Below, piece by piece: positions 7,221 to 15,682 of a stretch of 36,534 nucleotides of DNA. The translations under genes and the position numbers were made by a program. This stretch comes from Muribaculaceae bacterium. GTDB taxonomy: Bacteria; Bacteroidota; Bacteroidia; Bacteroidales; Muribaculaceae. Each line of letters starts with the position of its first letter. Position 1 is the first letter of the stretch. The notes under the pieces are model-generated. The model saw only the letters and a program-made list of their open reading frames with translations. It ran no database searches and was not told the origin of the DNA. The stretch lies in contig JAIEAO010000037.1 of NCBI GenBank assembly GCA_029071345.1, forward strand, positions 1 to 36,534. Reading direction: 5' to 3'.

Positions 7221-8285
7221 ATGGAGGATTTTGAGGAATTTGACCGGGAAGAGTCTAAAGAAGATTCGTTTTACATAGATGAAGACGGAAAGGAATATTA
7301 TGAGCATTTCCGTTTTGTTGCCGATAAGGGGCAGCAGATGATTCGTGTCGATAAGTTTCTGACCGACAGGATAGAAAAAACATCGCGCAACCGTGTGCAG
7401 CAGGCTGCGGATGCAAATTGTGTGCTCGCAAACGGCAAACCTGTGAAGTCGAGCTATAAGGTTAAACCTAACGATGTAATCAGCATCGTGATGGATCGTC
7501 CGCGTTATGATTTCGAAATTGTAGCCGAAGATATTCCGCTTGATATTGTATACGAAGACGATCATCTTCTGGTAGTAAATAAGCCTGCTGGTCTTGTGGT
7601 GCACCCCGGTCATGGAAATTACAGCGGGACTCTCGTAAATGCACTGGCATATCATTTTAAAGACAATCCGGATTATGATGTGGCTGACCCCCGCATGGGA
7701 TTGGTGCATCGTATAGATAAAGACACATCGGGTCTGCTCGTTGTGGCAAAGACTCCCGATGCCAAAACCGATCTCGGTCTTCAATTTTTCAACAAGACCA
7801 CGCGTCGTGAATATGTGGCGATGGTTTGGGGTGATTTCCCTGATAAAAAGGGAACTATAACCGGCAATATTGGGCGCAATCCTAAGAATAAACTGCAAAT
7901 GGCCGTGCTTTCAGATCCGACGATGGGTAAGCATGCTGTCACGCATTACGAAGTTTTGGAAAGTTTCGGATATGTCAGCATAGTGAAATGTGTGCTTGAG
8001 ACGGGAAGAACCCATCAGATCCGTGTCCATATGCTCAGTCACGGTCATCCGCTCTTCAACGATGCGAGATATGGAGGTGACAAGATACTGAAAGGTACGA
8101 CGTTCGCCAAATATCGTCAGTTTGTAGAAAATTGTTTTGCCATTTGTCCGCGTCAGGCACTGCATGCCCGAACGCTTGGTTTCAGGCATCCGGCCACAGG
8201 AGAGGAGATGAATTTTGAATGCCCCATCCCGGATGATATGCAAGGGTTATTTGATAAATGGCGAGCATACAAGTCGGCGGAATAA
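7221..8285 (+). CDS. RluA-family 23S rRNA pseudouridine synthase (RluD-like)
   Basis: Isomerises specific uridines in rRNA to pseudouridine. An acidic N-terminal stretch precedes an S4 RNA-binding domain (MIRVDKFLTDRI to VKPNDVISI). The RluA catalytic core has HRIDKDTSGLLVVAKT, in which the Asp of HRID is the catalytic residue, plus the ETGRTHQIRVHM motif. The ATG at 7221 is preferred over the track's 7101 because the earlier start would overlap the PASTA gene by over 100 bases. The resulting 354 residues match RluD-type enzymes. The target site (for example helix 69) is inferred from family resemblance. Confidence 0.92.
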   Translation: MEDFEEFDREESKEDSFYIDEDGKEYYEHFRFVADKGQQMIRVDKFLTDRIEKTSRNRVQQAADANCVLANGKPVKSSYKVKPNDVISIVMDRPRYDFEIVAEDIPLDIVYEDDHLLVVNKPAGLVVHPGHGNYSGTLVNALAYHFKDNPDYDVADPRMGLVHRIDKDTSGLLVVAKTPDAKTDLGLQFFNKTTRREYVAMVWGDFPDKKGTITGNIGRNPKNKLQMAVLSDPTMGKHAVTHYEVLESFGYVSIVKCVLETGRTHQIRVHMLSHGHPLFNDARYGGDKILKGTTFAKYRQFVENCFAICPRQALHARTLGFRHPATGEEMNFECPIPDDMQGLFDKWRAYKSAE

Positions 8286-8348
8286 ACCTGTGAAAATTTA
8301 ATTTGTTTAAAAAATAAGGGAATTATAAAACTTATAACCAAAAATTAT

Positions 8349-8356
8349 TATCTTTG
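8349..8356 (+). promoter_or_regulatory. -7 promoter box of the acyltransferase gene
   Basis: TATCTTTG fits TAnnTTTG and lies about 87 bases before the ATG at 8443. Confidence 0.55.
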
Positions 8357-8442
8357 TAAATTCCCAAGATATTGAATAGATAAGGAGTCTGTCAAGTCTG
8401 CGAAAATATGCGGTATGAGCCTGACTCTAAATTACTAATTAT

Positions 8443-9618
8443 ATGAATACTCAAGAATTGGATTTCAGCGACATCGCTCCGTATGATGATTCAGTGTTTC
8501 ACGATAAAATGGAGCAGTTAGTGAAGGAACCGGGCTTTCTTCACGCTATCAATTACACGATGCCTAAAGACGATGTGCCGGAGCTTATCAAGGAGCTGCT
8601 GAAAATCGACAATAAATATGATTTCCAGACAAAGGTGATGTTTCCTTTTCTGGAAATGCTTGCAAAGACCACTACTTCAGGTATCTCTATAGGGGGTATG
8701 AAGTATTACAATCCAGGCAAGTGCTATACTTATATCACTAATCACCGTGATATAGTGCTTGATGCATCTTTCCTGAACCTTGCATTCCTGCGCAAGGGGA
8801 TTCCCACCACTGAAGTGGCTATCGGTAATAATCTGCTGATATTCGATTGGATCACGGATCTTGTGCGCCTCAACAAGAGTTTTATAGTAAAGCGTAACAC
8901 CGGCTTGCGCGAAGGTCTTGAAGCTGCTAAAAAGCTGTCGGCATATATCCATCATGCCATTCTTGAGAAGCGTGAGTCTGTTTGGATTGCTCAAAGAGAG
9001 GGCAGGGCTAAAGATAGTTCGGACCATACGCAGGAATCACTCATTAAGATGCTTGCTATAGGGGGCGAAGGAACATTCCTCGATAAAATCAAGGAGATCA
9101 ATCTGATGCCGGTTTGTATATCGTACGAATATGATCCCAATGACTATCTGAAAGCCAAAGAGTTCCTGATGCGTAAGCGCGATCCGGGGTTCAAGAAATC
9201 GCAGCGTGACGATCTCTTCAGCATGGAAACCGGCCTCCTTCAGTTCAAAGGAAAAGTGCATTTCCAGATGACTCCCCTTATCAATCAGAAAATCAACCAG
9301 ATAGGAGAATTCAAAGATAACAATACAGCCGCCAAATATGTCGGTATGCTTGTGGATCAGGCCATTCACCGTAGCTATGAGATTTTCCCCATAAACTATG
9401 TGGCTTACGATATGCTGCATCATTCCACTCGTTTTGCTTCACATTATACGGAAGAGCAGAAGCAGGAGACAATAAATTATTTCAACCGTCAGCTGGCCAA
9501 AGCAGATGTCCCGGATGCTACGCCGGAAGAAAACGAGTATATGCTTGAAATGATGCTTTATATGTATGCAAATCCGTTGAAAAATAAATTGAAAGCCATA
9601 CTTGGCGGAGCTGAATAA
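8443..9618 (+). CDS. PlsB/PlsC-like glycerolphosphate acyltransferase domain protein
   Basis: A 391-residue protein with an acyltransferase core that likely transfers an acyl chain to a glycerophospholipid precursor or related lipid. The His/Asp motif is ITNHRDIVLD around residues 98-107. The second block, FIVKRNTGLREG, and the block WIAQREGRAKD (the EGxR-type phosphate-binding motif) follow in the expected order. In NHRDIVLD the His and the final Asp are five residues apart, not the canonical four. There is no clear transmembrane helix. It has its own promoter, and the metallophosphoesterase gene starts 30 bases downstream. The acyl acceptor is unknown. Confidence 0.85.
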   Translation: MNTQELDFSDIAPYDDSVFHDKMEQLVKEPGFLHAINYTMPKDDVPELIKELLKIDNKYDFQTKVMFPFLEMLAKTTTSGISIGGMKYYNPGKCYTYITNHRDIVLDASFLNLAFLRKGIPTTEVAIGNNLLIFDWITDLVRLNKSFIVKRNTGLREGLEAAKKLSAYIHHAILEKRESVWIAQREGRAKDSSDHTQESLIKMLAIGGEGTFLDKIKEINLMPVCISYEYDPNDYLKAKEFLMRKRDPGFKKSQRDDLFSMETGLLQFKGKVHFQMTPLINQKINQIGEFKDNNTAAKYVGMLVDQAIHRSYEIFPINYVAYDMLHHSTRFASHYTEEQKQETINYFNRQLAKADVPDATPEENEYMLEMMLYMYANPLKNKLKAILGGAE

Positions 9619-9648
9619 AATTGACTTGCAAAGATCGGGAGATTTGAA

Positions 9649-10896
9649 ATGAGAGGATTTTCAGTATTGAGCATCATTCTGCTATTCGTATGCACCATAC
9701 TTATAGACTGGGGTGTCTGGTCCACTATCCGGAAATATGCTTCAAAGCGGAAAAAGTTATGGAGCCGGATTTACTCGGCCGTGGCCGTGCTGTCTCTCGC
9801 ATTGGTGACAGCCATCTGTTGCTGGCGTGGTGATCGCTCCGGAGATTCTCTGACGCTGCTGATGTGGATGCTTTACGTCTATTTCACCATCTATATCCCG
9901 AAATTCATATATCTTCTAATTGCCGGAATTGGTTGGATATTCAGTAAATTAGGTAGTAACCGTAAATCCAAAGTCGGATATTTTATCACCATTGCGGGTG
10001 CTATAATCGGAGTCTTAGTGTTTATAGCCATGTGGGTCGGTACTTTCTACACACGCCGCCATATTGATGTTGAAAAAGTAGAGCTATTCTCGTCAAAATT
10101 GCCCGCTTCATTCGATGGATATAAGATTGTGCAGTTCAGTGATGCTCATGTCGGCACATGGGGTAACGACACGACATTTATTGCTAAGTTGGTTAAGGAA
10201 ATAAATTCTCTAAATCCGGACTTGGTGGTGTTTACGGGCGACATCGTAAACCGATCTACGGCTGAATTACAGCCTTTTATCTCCACCTTAAGCAAAATAA
10301 AGGCTAAAGATGGCGTGATCTCTGTTTTAGGAAATCATGACTATGGCGATTATATGCATTGGAACTCTGAAGAGGATCACATCGCTAATAATCAACTGTT
10401 AGCTCAATGGGAAAAAGATATGGGTTGGGATCTTCTAAACAATGATTATCAATATATTACTAACGGCACGGATAGTATTGTGATTATCGGTGTCGAGAAT
10501 TGGGGAGAACCACCGTTCCATCAATACGGAGAACTTACGGAGTCATATCTGCCTACCGGAAATTCCACTGTAGATTTGAACGATGGCAATTATAAGATTC
10601 TTTTATCTCACAATCCGGAACATTGGAACCGTGAGGTCACCAAGATTTCTAATATCAATCTGACTTTAGCGGGGCATACTCACGCCATGCAGACCGAAGT
10701 TAATCTCTTCGGTTGGAAGTGGAGTCCGGCAGTGTTCCGTTATCCGCTGTGGGGAGGTTTATATGCCCGTGATCCCAAAGATGGGGAGAAAGCATATCTA
10801 TATGTGAATATAGGATGCGGAGAAGTCGGGATTCCGGCTCGTTTCGGAGTGGCATATCCCGAGTTGACAGAAATAACTCTTAGACGCGAAAAGTAA
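9649..10896 (+). CDS. Membrane-anchored metallophosphoesterase (YaeI/YkuE-like)
   Basis: A 415-residue protein with several N-terminal hydrophobic helices (about 5-22, 38-58, 65-95 and 112-132) followed by a calcineurin-like phosphoesterase domain. The metal ligands are in order: FSDAHVG, FTGDIVN, LGNHDYGDY, LSHNPEHW and LAGHTHAMQ. Related proteins (YkuE, YaeI) hydrolyse phosphodiester or UDP-lipid substrates at the membrane; the substrate here is not determinable. It lies between the acyltransferase and folK, with folK starting 2 bases after its stop. Confidence 0.92.
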   Translation: MRGFSVLSIILLFVCTILIDWGVWSTIRKYASKRKKLWSRIYSAVAVLSLALVTAICCWRGDRSGDSLTLLMWMLYVYFTIYIPKFIYLLIAGIGWIFSKLGSNRKSKVGYFITIAGAIIGVLVFIAMWVGTFYTRRHIDVEKVELFSSKLPASFDGYKIVQFSDAHVGTWGNDTTFIAKLVKEINSLNPDLVVFTGDIVNRSTAELQPFISTLSKIKAKDGVISVLGNHDYGDYMHWNSEEDHIANNQLLAQWEKDMGWDLLNNDYQYITNGTDSIVIIGVENWGEPPFHQYGELTESYLPTGNSTVDLNDGNYKILLSHNPEHWNREVTKISNINLTLAGHTHAMQTEVNLFGWKWSPAVFRYPLWGGLYARDPKDGEKAYLYVNIGCGEVGIPARFGVAYPELTEITLRREK

Positions 10897-10898
10897 AT

Positions 10899-11315
10899 AT
10901 GATGCCTGTTAATCCGCATAACTCCTCTAATCCACAGCACCCAACGAAAGTTGTGTTAAGTTTCGGTTCAAATTGTGGAGACAGAAAAGATAACGTGCGG
11001 AAGGCACTTGATTGGTTGTGCAAAAACTTCTCTGAATCGAAAGTGTCGGAGATTTACGAGACTCCCGAAATTCATGGTGTCGGCAATGCTTATATCAATG
11101 CAGTCGGCTCGTGTAGAGTGGATTGCACGTTGGATGAAATGTTAGCCCTTACTAAAGAATACGAGAAAGAAAACGGCCGAGATTCCGCTTGCCGTCAGCG
11201 TGGCGATGTACCGATAGACATAGATGTAGTGATATGGAATGAAGAGATAATTCGTCCGCTCGACTATTCCAGCTCCTTCTTCAAAATAGGCTACGCGATG
11301 ATTACCGAGGATTAG
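10899..11315 (+). CDS. folK: 2-amino-4-hydroxy-6-hydroxymethyldihydropteridine diphosphokinase
   Basis: Transfers pyrophosphate from ATP to 6-hydroxymethyl-7,8-dihydropterin in folate synthesis. The N-terminal LSFGSNCGDRKDNV corresponds to the HPPK LGSNLGDR motif. YINAVGSC and the metal-binding DIDVVIW (counterpart of IDIDLLL) are present. At 138 residues it is shorter than the E. coli enzyme (about 159) because the C-terminal part after DIDVVIW is reduced. It starts 2 bases after the metallophosphoesterase stop and its stop codon overlaps that of the convergent lptF/G-type gene. Confidence 0.88.
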   Translation: MMPVNPHNSSNPQHPTKVVLSFGSNCGDRKDNVRKALDWLCKNFSESKVSEIYETPEIHGVGNAYINAVGSCRVDCTLDEMLALTKEYEKENGRDSACRQRGDVPIDIDVVIWNEEIIRPLDYSSSFFKIGYAMITED

Positions 11316-12442
11316 AATTTAGAGGTTCTACGGTATAAGTAAAGTCCGATTGCGAGATAGATAACGTTCGGTATCTCCATTGCGATGAAGGGAGTGGTTA
11401 GACCGTTGACTGCAAACGAACTGGTTACTGTGGAGAAAAGAATGTAGCTGAAGCTGAGGGCCAGACCGATACCGATGTTTAGACCCATACCTCCTTTTGA
11501 TTTCTTAGATGAGAGCGACATACCGATGAGAGTCAGGATAAATGCCGCAGCTGTGGAGGCATATCGTTTCTCACGCTCGATCTCAAAAGACTTAATGTTT
11601 GCGACACCACGCATCTTCTGTTTCTCTACATATTCAGAAAGTTGCGGAGTGGTGAGGGTCTCCCAGTCGTTGGCTGCGATCAGGAAGTCCTTTGGCTCAA
11701 TCGGAATAATAGTGTCAATTGATGCTCCGCGACGGATATTCTCTTTCATACCGTCGAAGTCGCGGATCATATAGTCGCGCACGGTCCAATGATAGTTGCG
11801 TGTAGTGTCGTAGACAATGGATGACGCGGTCATTCGCGACACAAGTTCCTTACCTTTGAACTTATCGTAAGAGAAACGGTGGCCTGTCTTATTCACGTTT
11901 TCGAATCGCCCGATATAAACCACCTCTCCGGGTCGCGCCATCAGCTGAATATCAATACCTGTCTCAACGCTCTTGTTACGAACATATTTGTTGGTATAGG
12001 CAATTCGCTTAACATTGCTCGGAGGAATAATGTAGTTGCTGAGAACAAATGTCAGGGCCGCAATCAGGGCAGCGCCGATCATATAAGGGCGCAGAAGTCT
12101 CGAAAAGCTGACACCGCTCGATAGGATCGCGATTATCTCTGAATTTCCCGCCAATTTGGTGGTGAAGAATATTACCGATATGAACACGAAGAGAGGGGAG
12201 AGCATATTAGCGAAGTAGGGGAGGAATGAGGCGAAATAGTCAAAGAGCGTCTCTTTGAGGGGCGCGGTGAGGAAGGCATCGAGTTTCTCGGTGATGTCGA
12301 ACATCGAGATGACTGCGAGAATCAGGATTGTAGCCATGAAATAGGTACCTAAGAATTTCTTAAGTATGAATATGTCAAGTGTCTTCAGTTGGAAAACCGA
12401 AGTCAACTTCTTAAGAAATTTACGGATGCCTAATTTCTTCAT
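11312..12442 (-). CDS. LptF/LptG (YjgP/YjgQ) family lipopolysaccharide export permease
   Basis: Inner-membrane permease subunit of the Lpt machine that extracts LPS from the membrane for transport to the cell surface. Three N-terminal helices are visible (LGTYFMATILILAVISMF, YFASFLPYFANMLSPLFVF, LIAALTFVLSNYIIPP). A large periplasmic beta-rich domain follows (from about 150 to 290), and three C-terminal helices end in YLAIGLYLYRR. The 376-residue length is normal. The start used is ATG at 12442; the track's earlier start is a TTG. It follows tgt by about 20 bases on the minus strand, so the two are probably cotranscribed. Confidence 0.92.
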   Translation of the reverse strand: MKKLGIRKFLKKLTSVFQLKTLDIFILKKFLGTYFMATILILAVISMFDITEKLDAFLTAPLKETLFDYFASFLPYFANMLSPLFVFISVIFFTTKLAGNSEIIAILSSGVSFSRLLRPYMIGAALIAALTFVLSNYIIPPSNVKRIAYTNKYVRNKSVETGIDIQLMARPGEVVYIGRFENVNKTGHRFSYDKFKGKELVSRMTASSIVYDTTRNYHWTVRDYMIRDFDGMKENIRRGASIDTIIPIEPKDFLIAANDWETLTTPQLSEYVEKQKMRGVANIKSFEIEREKRYASTAAAFILTLIGMSLSSKKSKGGMGLNIGIGLALSFSYILFSTVTSSFAVNGLTTPFIAMEIPNVIYLAIGLYLYRRTSKF

Positions 12443-12461
12443 TGTCAATGCTGTCTGTTTG

Positions 12462-13592
12462 TCAGAGACGTCTTGTCACTTTCTCCACCATCATCTTCTT
12501 CCAACTTGCGAAATCTCCGGCGATGATATGCTGACGTGCCTGTCTTACGAGTTCGAGATAGAAACCGAGATTATGGATAGATGCAATCTGCATCGCTAAA
12601 AGTTCTTGGCTCACAAAGAGATGACGCAGGTAGGCCTTGGAATACTCATGATCCACCCAGACCGTGCCGTTGGGATCGATCTCCGAATAATCGTCGGCCC
12701 ATTTCTTATTGCGCATATTCATGATTCCCTCCGATGTGAAGAGCATACCGTTGCGGCCGTTTCGCGTTGGCATCACGCAATCGAACATATCGACACCGCG
12801 GTCTATGCCTTCAAGGATATTGGCAGGAGTTCCGACCCCCATCAGATAGCGTGGCTTGTCCTTGGGCAGGATGTCGTTGACAACCTCGATCATCTCATAC
12901 ATCTTGTCTGTCGGTTCACCGACTGCGAGTCCACCGATGGCATTACCCTCCGCTCCGAGATCTGCAACAAACTTTGCAGATTCGCGGCGAAGCTCGGGAT
13001 AGACGCAACCCTGCACGATAGGGAAGAACGTCTGCGAATAGCCGTAAAGAGGTTCCGTCTCATTGAAATGCTTCCAACCGCGTTTGAGCCAGCGGTGGGT
13101 GAGATCAAGTGATTTACGGGCATAGTTGAAATCGGCAGTTCCGGGTGTACACTCGTCAAGGGCCATCATAATGTCCGATCCGATGATGCGCTGAATATCA
13201 ACTACACCTTCCGGTGTGAAAAGATGCTTACTGCCGTCTATATGACTTCTGAAATAAGCACCCTCCTCCTTGAGCTTGCGGTTGGCTGAGAGTGAAAACA
13301 CTTGAAAACCGCCGGAATCTGTCAGGATCGGGCGTTCCCAAGAATTAAACTTATGAAGCCCACCCGCCTTGCGGAGCACGTCGAGCCCCGGGCGGAGGTA
13401 AAGGTGATATGTATTGCCGAGAATAATCTTGGCATCGATGTCGTCGCGAAGTTCACGGATATGCACCCCTTTTACGGTTCCGGCCGTTCCTACAGGCATA
13501 AAAATAGGAGTAGGAATCACACCGTGAGCGGTAGTAATCTCACCGGCGCGGGCAGAAGAATCGGGTGCTAAAGCGTCAATTTTAAAATTCAT
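12462..13592 (-). CDS. tgt: tRNA-guanine transglycosylase lacking the usual zinc cysteines
   Basis: Exchanges G34 for a queuine or preQ1 base in GUN-anticodon tRNAs. Catalytic motifs are intact: LTDSGGFQVFSL (base-recognition Asp) and FDCVMPTRNGRNG (nucleophile Asp), with GGLAVGEP and MGVGTPANI also present. The C-terminal segment, which in bacterial Tgt normally carries CxCxxC plus His for a structural zinc, reads DPNGTVWVDHEYSKAYLRHL with no cysteines; the AYLRHLF and ASIHNLGFY blocks around it are conserved. The whole protein has only three cysteines, none in that place. The length of 376 residues is normal. Confidence 0.95.
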   Translation of the reverse strand: MNFKIDALAPDSSARAGEITTAHGVIPTPIFMPVGTAGTVKGVHIRELRDDIDAKIILGNTYHLYLRPGLDVLRKAGGLHKFNSWERPILTDSGGFQVFSLSANRKLKEEGAYFRSHIDGSKHLFTPEGVVDIQRIIGSDIMMALDECTPGTADFNYARKSLDLTHRWLKRGWKHFNETEPLYGYSQTFFPIVQGCVYPELRRESAKFVADLGAEGNAIGGLAVGEPTDKMYEMIEVVNDILPKDKPRYLMGVGTPANILEGIDRGVDMFDCVMPTRNGRNGMLFTSEGIMNMRNKKWADDYSEIDPNGTVWVDHEYSKAYLRHLFVSQELLAMQIASIHNLGFYLELVRQARQHIIAGDFASWKKMMVEKVTRRL

Positions 13593-13596
13593 GATA

Positions 13597-13604
13597 CAAA
13601 ATTA
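13597..13604 (-). promoter_or_regulatory. -7 box immediately upstream of tgt
   Basis: On the minus strand this reads TAATTTTG. It ends only 4 bases before the tgt ATG at 13592, so a transcript starting at the usual distance would have almost no leader. The box may be fortuitous. Confidence 0.35.
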
Positions 13605-13610
13605 GTTCAA

Positions 13611-13638
13611 TCCCCTCAAATTACCAAATTTGAGGGGA
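13611..13638. terminator. Hairpin between the DUF1015 gene and tgt
   Basis: TCCCCTCAAATT and AATTTGAGGGGA form a perfect 12-bp stem with a 4-base ACCA loop. Neither side has a long T-run. It sits about 70 bases past the DUF1015 stop and just upstream of tgt, so it probably ends the fur-DUF1015 transcript. Confidence 0.6.
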
Positions 13639-13707
13639 CGAACGCAAGTTAATATGAGCTTATATGTCGATATGAGCTTTATCTTAGACGAACTTATATG
13701 TCAGATC

Positions 13708-14952
13708 TTAGTCGAGTTTGTGGATTACGAGGCCGGAACGGAGCTTGGGCTCGAACCATGTGGTCTTCGGAGGCATGATGTTGCCGGTGTCGGCGATGTT
13801 GATGAGCTGATCCATTGTCACTGGATAGAGGGCGAGGGCCATCTTCATCTCACCGCTGTCAACACGTTTCTGGAGCTCTTCGAGGCCACGGATACCGCCT
13901 ACGAAGTCGATGCGTTTGTCGCTGCGGAGGTCGGTGATGCCGAGGATGTCGCGGAGGATAAGGTCGCTGGAAACGGTAACGTCAAGTACGCCGATCGGGT
14001 CAGAATCATCGAATGTTCCGTGCTTAGCGGTCAACGAATACCATTTGCCGTCGAGATAGAGGGAGAAGTTGTGAAGTGCGTTCGGCCGGTAGATCTCTGT
14101 GCCTTTCTCTTCAACCACGAAGTTTTCCTCCAGACGTTTCAGGAATTCCTCAGGAGTGAGACCGTTGAGATCCTTAACCACGCGGTTGTAGTCGATGATG
14201 TTAAGGTGAGAAGCCGGGAAAGCTACAGCCATGAAGTAGTTATACTCCTCATCGCCAGTATGGTTCGGATTCTGTTTTGCTTTCTCTGCACCAACGAGAG
14301 CGGCTGCAGCCGAGCGGTGATGTCCGTCGGCTATGTAAAGATTCGGAATTTTCTCGAATTCTTTGGTTACAGTCTCTATGGTGTTGTCATCCTCTATCAC
14401 CCAGAGTGTGTGACCGAAACCGTCGGGAGCTATGAAATCGTACTCAGGTTCGCCGGCAGTTACATCCTTGATGATTTTCTCAAGCACCTCATTGTCGGGG
14501 AATGCGAAGAACACGGGCTCGATGTTGGCATTGTTGCATCTAACGTGTTTCATGCGGTCTTCCTCCTTGTCACGGCGTGTGAGCTCATGCTTTTTTATGC
14601 GCCCTTCCATATAGTCAGGTACCCAAGCGCCCACTACGAAACCATACTGAGTCCGGCCGTTCATTGTCTGAGCGTAGATATAATAATTCTCCTTTTCGTC
14701 CTGAACGAGCCAGCCATTATCCTGGAATTTCTTGAAATTCTCAACAGCTTTGTCATATACATCGGGATGATGCTCGTCAAAACCTATTTCAAAGTCAATC
14801 TCAGGTTTGATGATGTGGTAAAGACTCTTGAGGTTTCCTTCAGCTTCAGCGCGTGCTTCCTCGCTGTTGAGAACGTCGTAAGGACGTGAAGCCACTTCTT
14901 CCACAAGATGACGGGGTGGACGTACCCCTTTAAACGGTTTGATTCTTGCCAT
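13708..14952 (-). CDS. DUF1015 family protein
   Basis: A 414-residue soluble protein of a family widespread in anaerobes. The N terminus MARIKPFKGVRPPRHLVEEVASRPYDV is the DUF1015 start signature (RPYDVL). LYIADGHHRSAAA and the GGIRGLEEL block near the C terminus are also characteristic. The family is often found beside serine biosynthesis genes, and a kinase or phosphatase-like role has been suggested, but no reaction is established to my knowledge. Its start lies 11 bases after the stop of the Fur-family gene, so the two are one transcript. The long opposite-strand ORF 13630-14889 is a shadow. Confidence 0.9.
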   Translation of the reverse strand: MARIKPFKGVRPPRHLVEEVASRPYDVLNSEEARAEAEGNLKSLYHIIKPEIDFEIGFDEHHPDVYDKAVENFKKFQDNGWLVQDEKENYYIYAQTMNGRTQYGFVVGAWVPDYMEGRIKKHELTRRDKEEDRMKHVRCNNANIEPVFFAFPDNEVLEKIIKDVTAGEPEYDFIAPDGFGHTLWVIEDDNTIETVTKEFEKIPNLYIADGHHRSAAAALVGAEKAKQNPNHTGDEEYNYFMAVAFPASHLNIIDYNRVVKDLNGLTPEEFLKRLEENFVVEEKGTEIYRPNALHNFSLYLDGKWYSLTAKHGTFDDSDPIGVLDVTVSSDLILRDILGITDLRSDKRIDFVGGIRGLEELQKRVDSGEMKMALALYPVTMDQLINIADTGNIMPPKTTWFEPKLRSGLVIHKLD

Positions 14953-14963
14953 GGTGTTAAAAT

Positions 14964-15434
14964 TTAAGGTTTTTGGGTTTTCTTAGGTTTTCGGGCGCAT
15001 GTAGAGCATAGCCCGTAAATGTTGACAGATGAAAAAGTAGGGTGAAAGCCTCTGAATCTGAGGCCGGAAAGATAATCGCTAACTTCGGTTCCGTTCACCT
15101 CCTTCACGGCTCCGCACTTAAGGCAGATGAGATGAAGGTGCTTGTCTTCTGCAAGTTCGTATACAGCCTGTGTCTCGTTGAGATAATGCTTGCGCAGGAT
15201 ATTACATTCGCAAAGGAGTTCGATAGTGTTGTAGACCGTAGACCGCGACACATGATACTCACCCTCAATATCCTTATACAGCTCGTCGATATCGAAATGC
15301 ACCTTTTGTTCCAACGCCTTGTCGAGTATTGCAAACCTTTCGGGGGTCTGCCTCATCTTCTTGGATTTTATATAGTTGGCGAACGTCTCCTTGAGATGTT
15401 CGCGAAGCGATTGGTCGATTGTTGCACTTTTCAT
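14964..15434 (-). CDS. Fur family transcriptional regulator (Fur/PerR/Zur type)
   Basis: A 156-residue metal-dependent repressor. The N-terminal winged helix includes KSKKMRQTPERFAILD and VSRSTVYNTIELL (recognition helix). The dimerisation domain has HLHLICLKCGAVKEV and the second pair CSTC, giving the CxxC...CxxC structural zinc site. HFDIDEL and DKHLHL supply candidate regulatory-metal histidines. Whether it senses iron, peroxide or zinc cannot be decided; the rubredoxin gene transcribed divergently would fit an oxidative-stress (PerR-like) role. Its promoter lies in a perfect 20-bp inverted repeat, giving a leader of only about 10 bases. Confidence 0.93.
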   Translation of the reverse strand: MKSATIDQSLREHLKETFANYIKSKKMRQTPERFAILDKALEQKVHFDIDELYKDIEGEYHVSRSTVYNTIELLCECNILRKHYLNETQAVYELAEDKHLHLICLKCGAVKEVNGTEVSDYLSGLRFRGFHPTFSSVNIYGLCSTCARKPKKTQKP

Positions 15435-15449
15435 CAGTCAATAATTTAT

Positions 15450-15496
15450 GCAAATATAATAAATATTGCTGACTTTGCAATATTTATTATATTTGC
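15450..15496. promoter_or_regulatory. Perfectly symmetric divergent promoter/operator between fur-family gene and rubredoxin
   Basis: GCAAATATAATAAATATTGC is followed by a 7-base spacer and its exact reverse complement, a 20-bp perfect inverted repeat. Each arm carries a TATATTTG -7 box (15451-15458 read leftward, 15488-15495 read rightward). Each box has a TTG 19 bases upstream of it in the opposite arm, so the two promoters overlap and mirror each other. A repressor binding the palindrome would block both. The minus-strand box is in the correct place for the Fur-family gene. Confidence 0.7.
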
Positions 15497-15509
15497 GAGT
15501 GAGCAAAGA
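15495..15509 (-). repeat. 15-base element shared with the nrdJ promoter (copy 1)
   Basis: On the minus strand it reads TCTTTGCTCACTCGC, immediately upstream of the palindromic promoter of the Fur-family gene. The identical 15-mer occurs in the same orientation upstream of nrdJ at 19193. Confidence 0.75.
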
Positions 15510-15528
15510 AAGCATCTGATGCTGTAGT

Positions 15529-15546
15529 GGAGGTTTCCCAACCTCC
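15529..15546. other. Small stem-loop in the rubredoxin leader
   Basis: GGAGGTT and AACCTCC form a 7-bp stem with a TCCC loop. It lies within the about 180-base leader that would follow the plus-strand promoter. No T-run follows it, so it is not a typical terminator. The remainder of 15547-15682 is AT-rich with no feature that I recognise. Confidence 0.4.
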
Positions 15547-15682
15547 GCAATCAATAAAGAAGGAACATTTTTACTCACCATAGAGTGGAAATGACAAAGA
15601 ACTTTTAAAAGAATTTGAACCGAATAGACAGTAAATGTGTTTAAAAAAGTGAAAAAGAAATATAAACTAAATAATATAAGCT

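Noticed and set aside
7014-7898. 294-residue minus-strand ORF
   Set aside because: Overlaps the PASTA and RluA-family genes in antisense and shows no domain pattern.
13630-14889. 419-residue plus-strand ORF
   Set aside because: It is the reverse-frame shadow of the DUF1015 gene, whose family motifs are clear; the shadow has no recognisable domain and odd composition.
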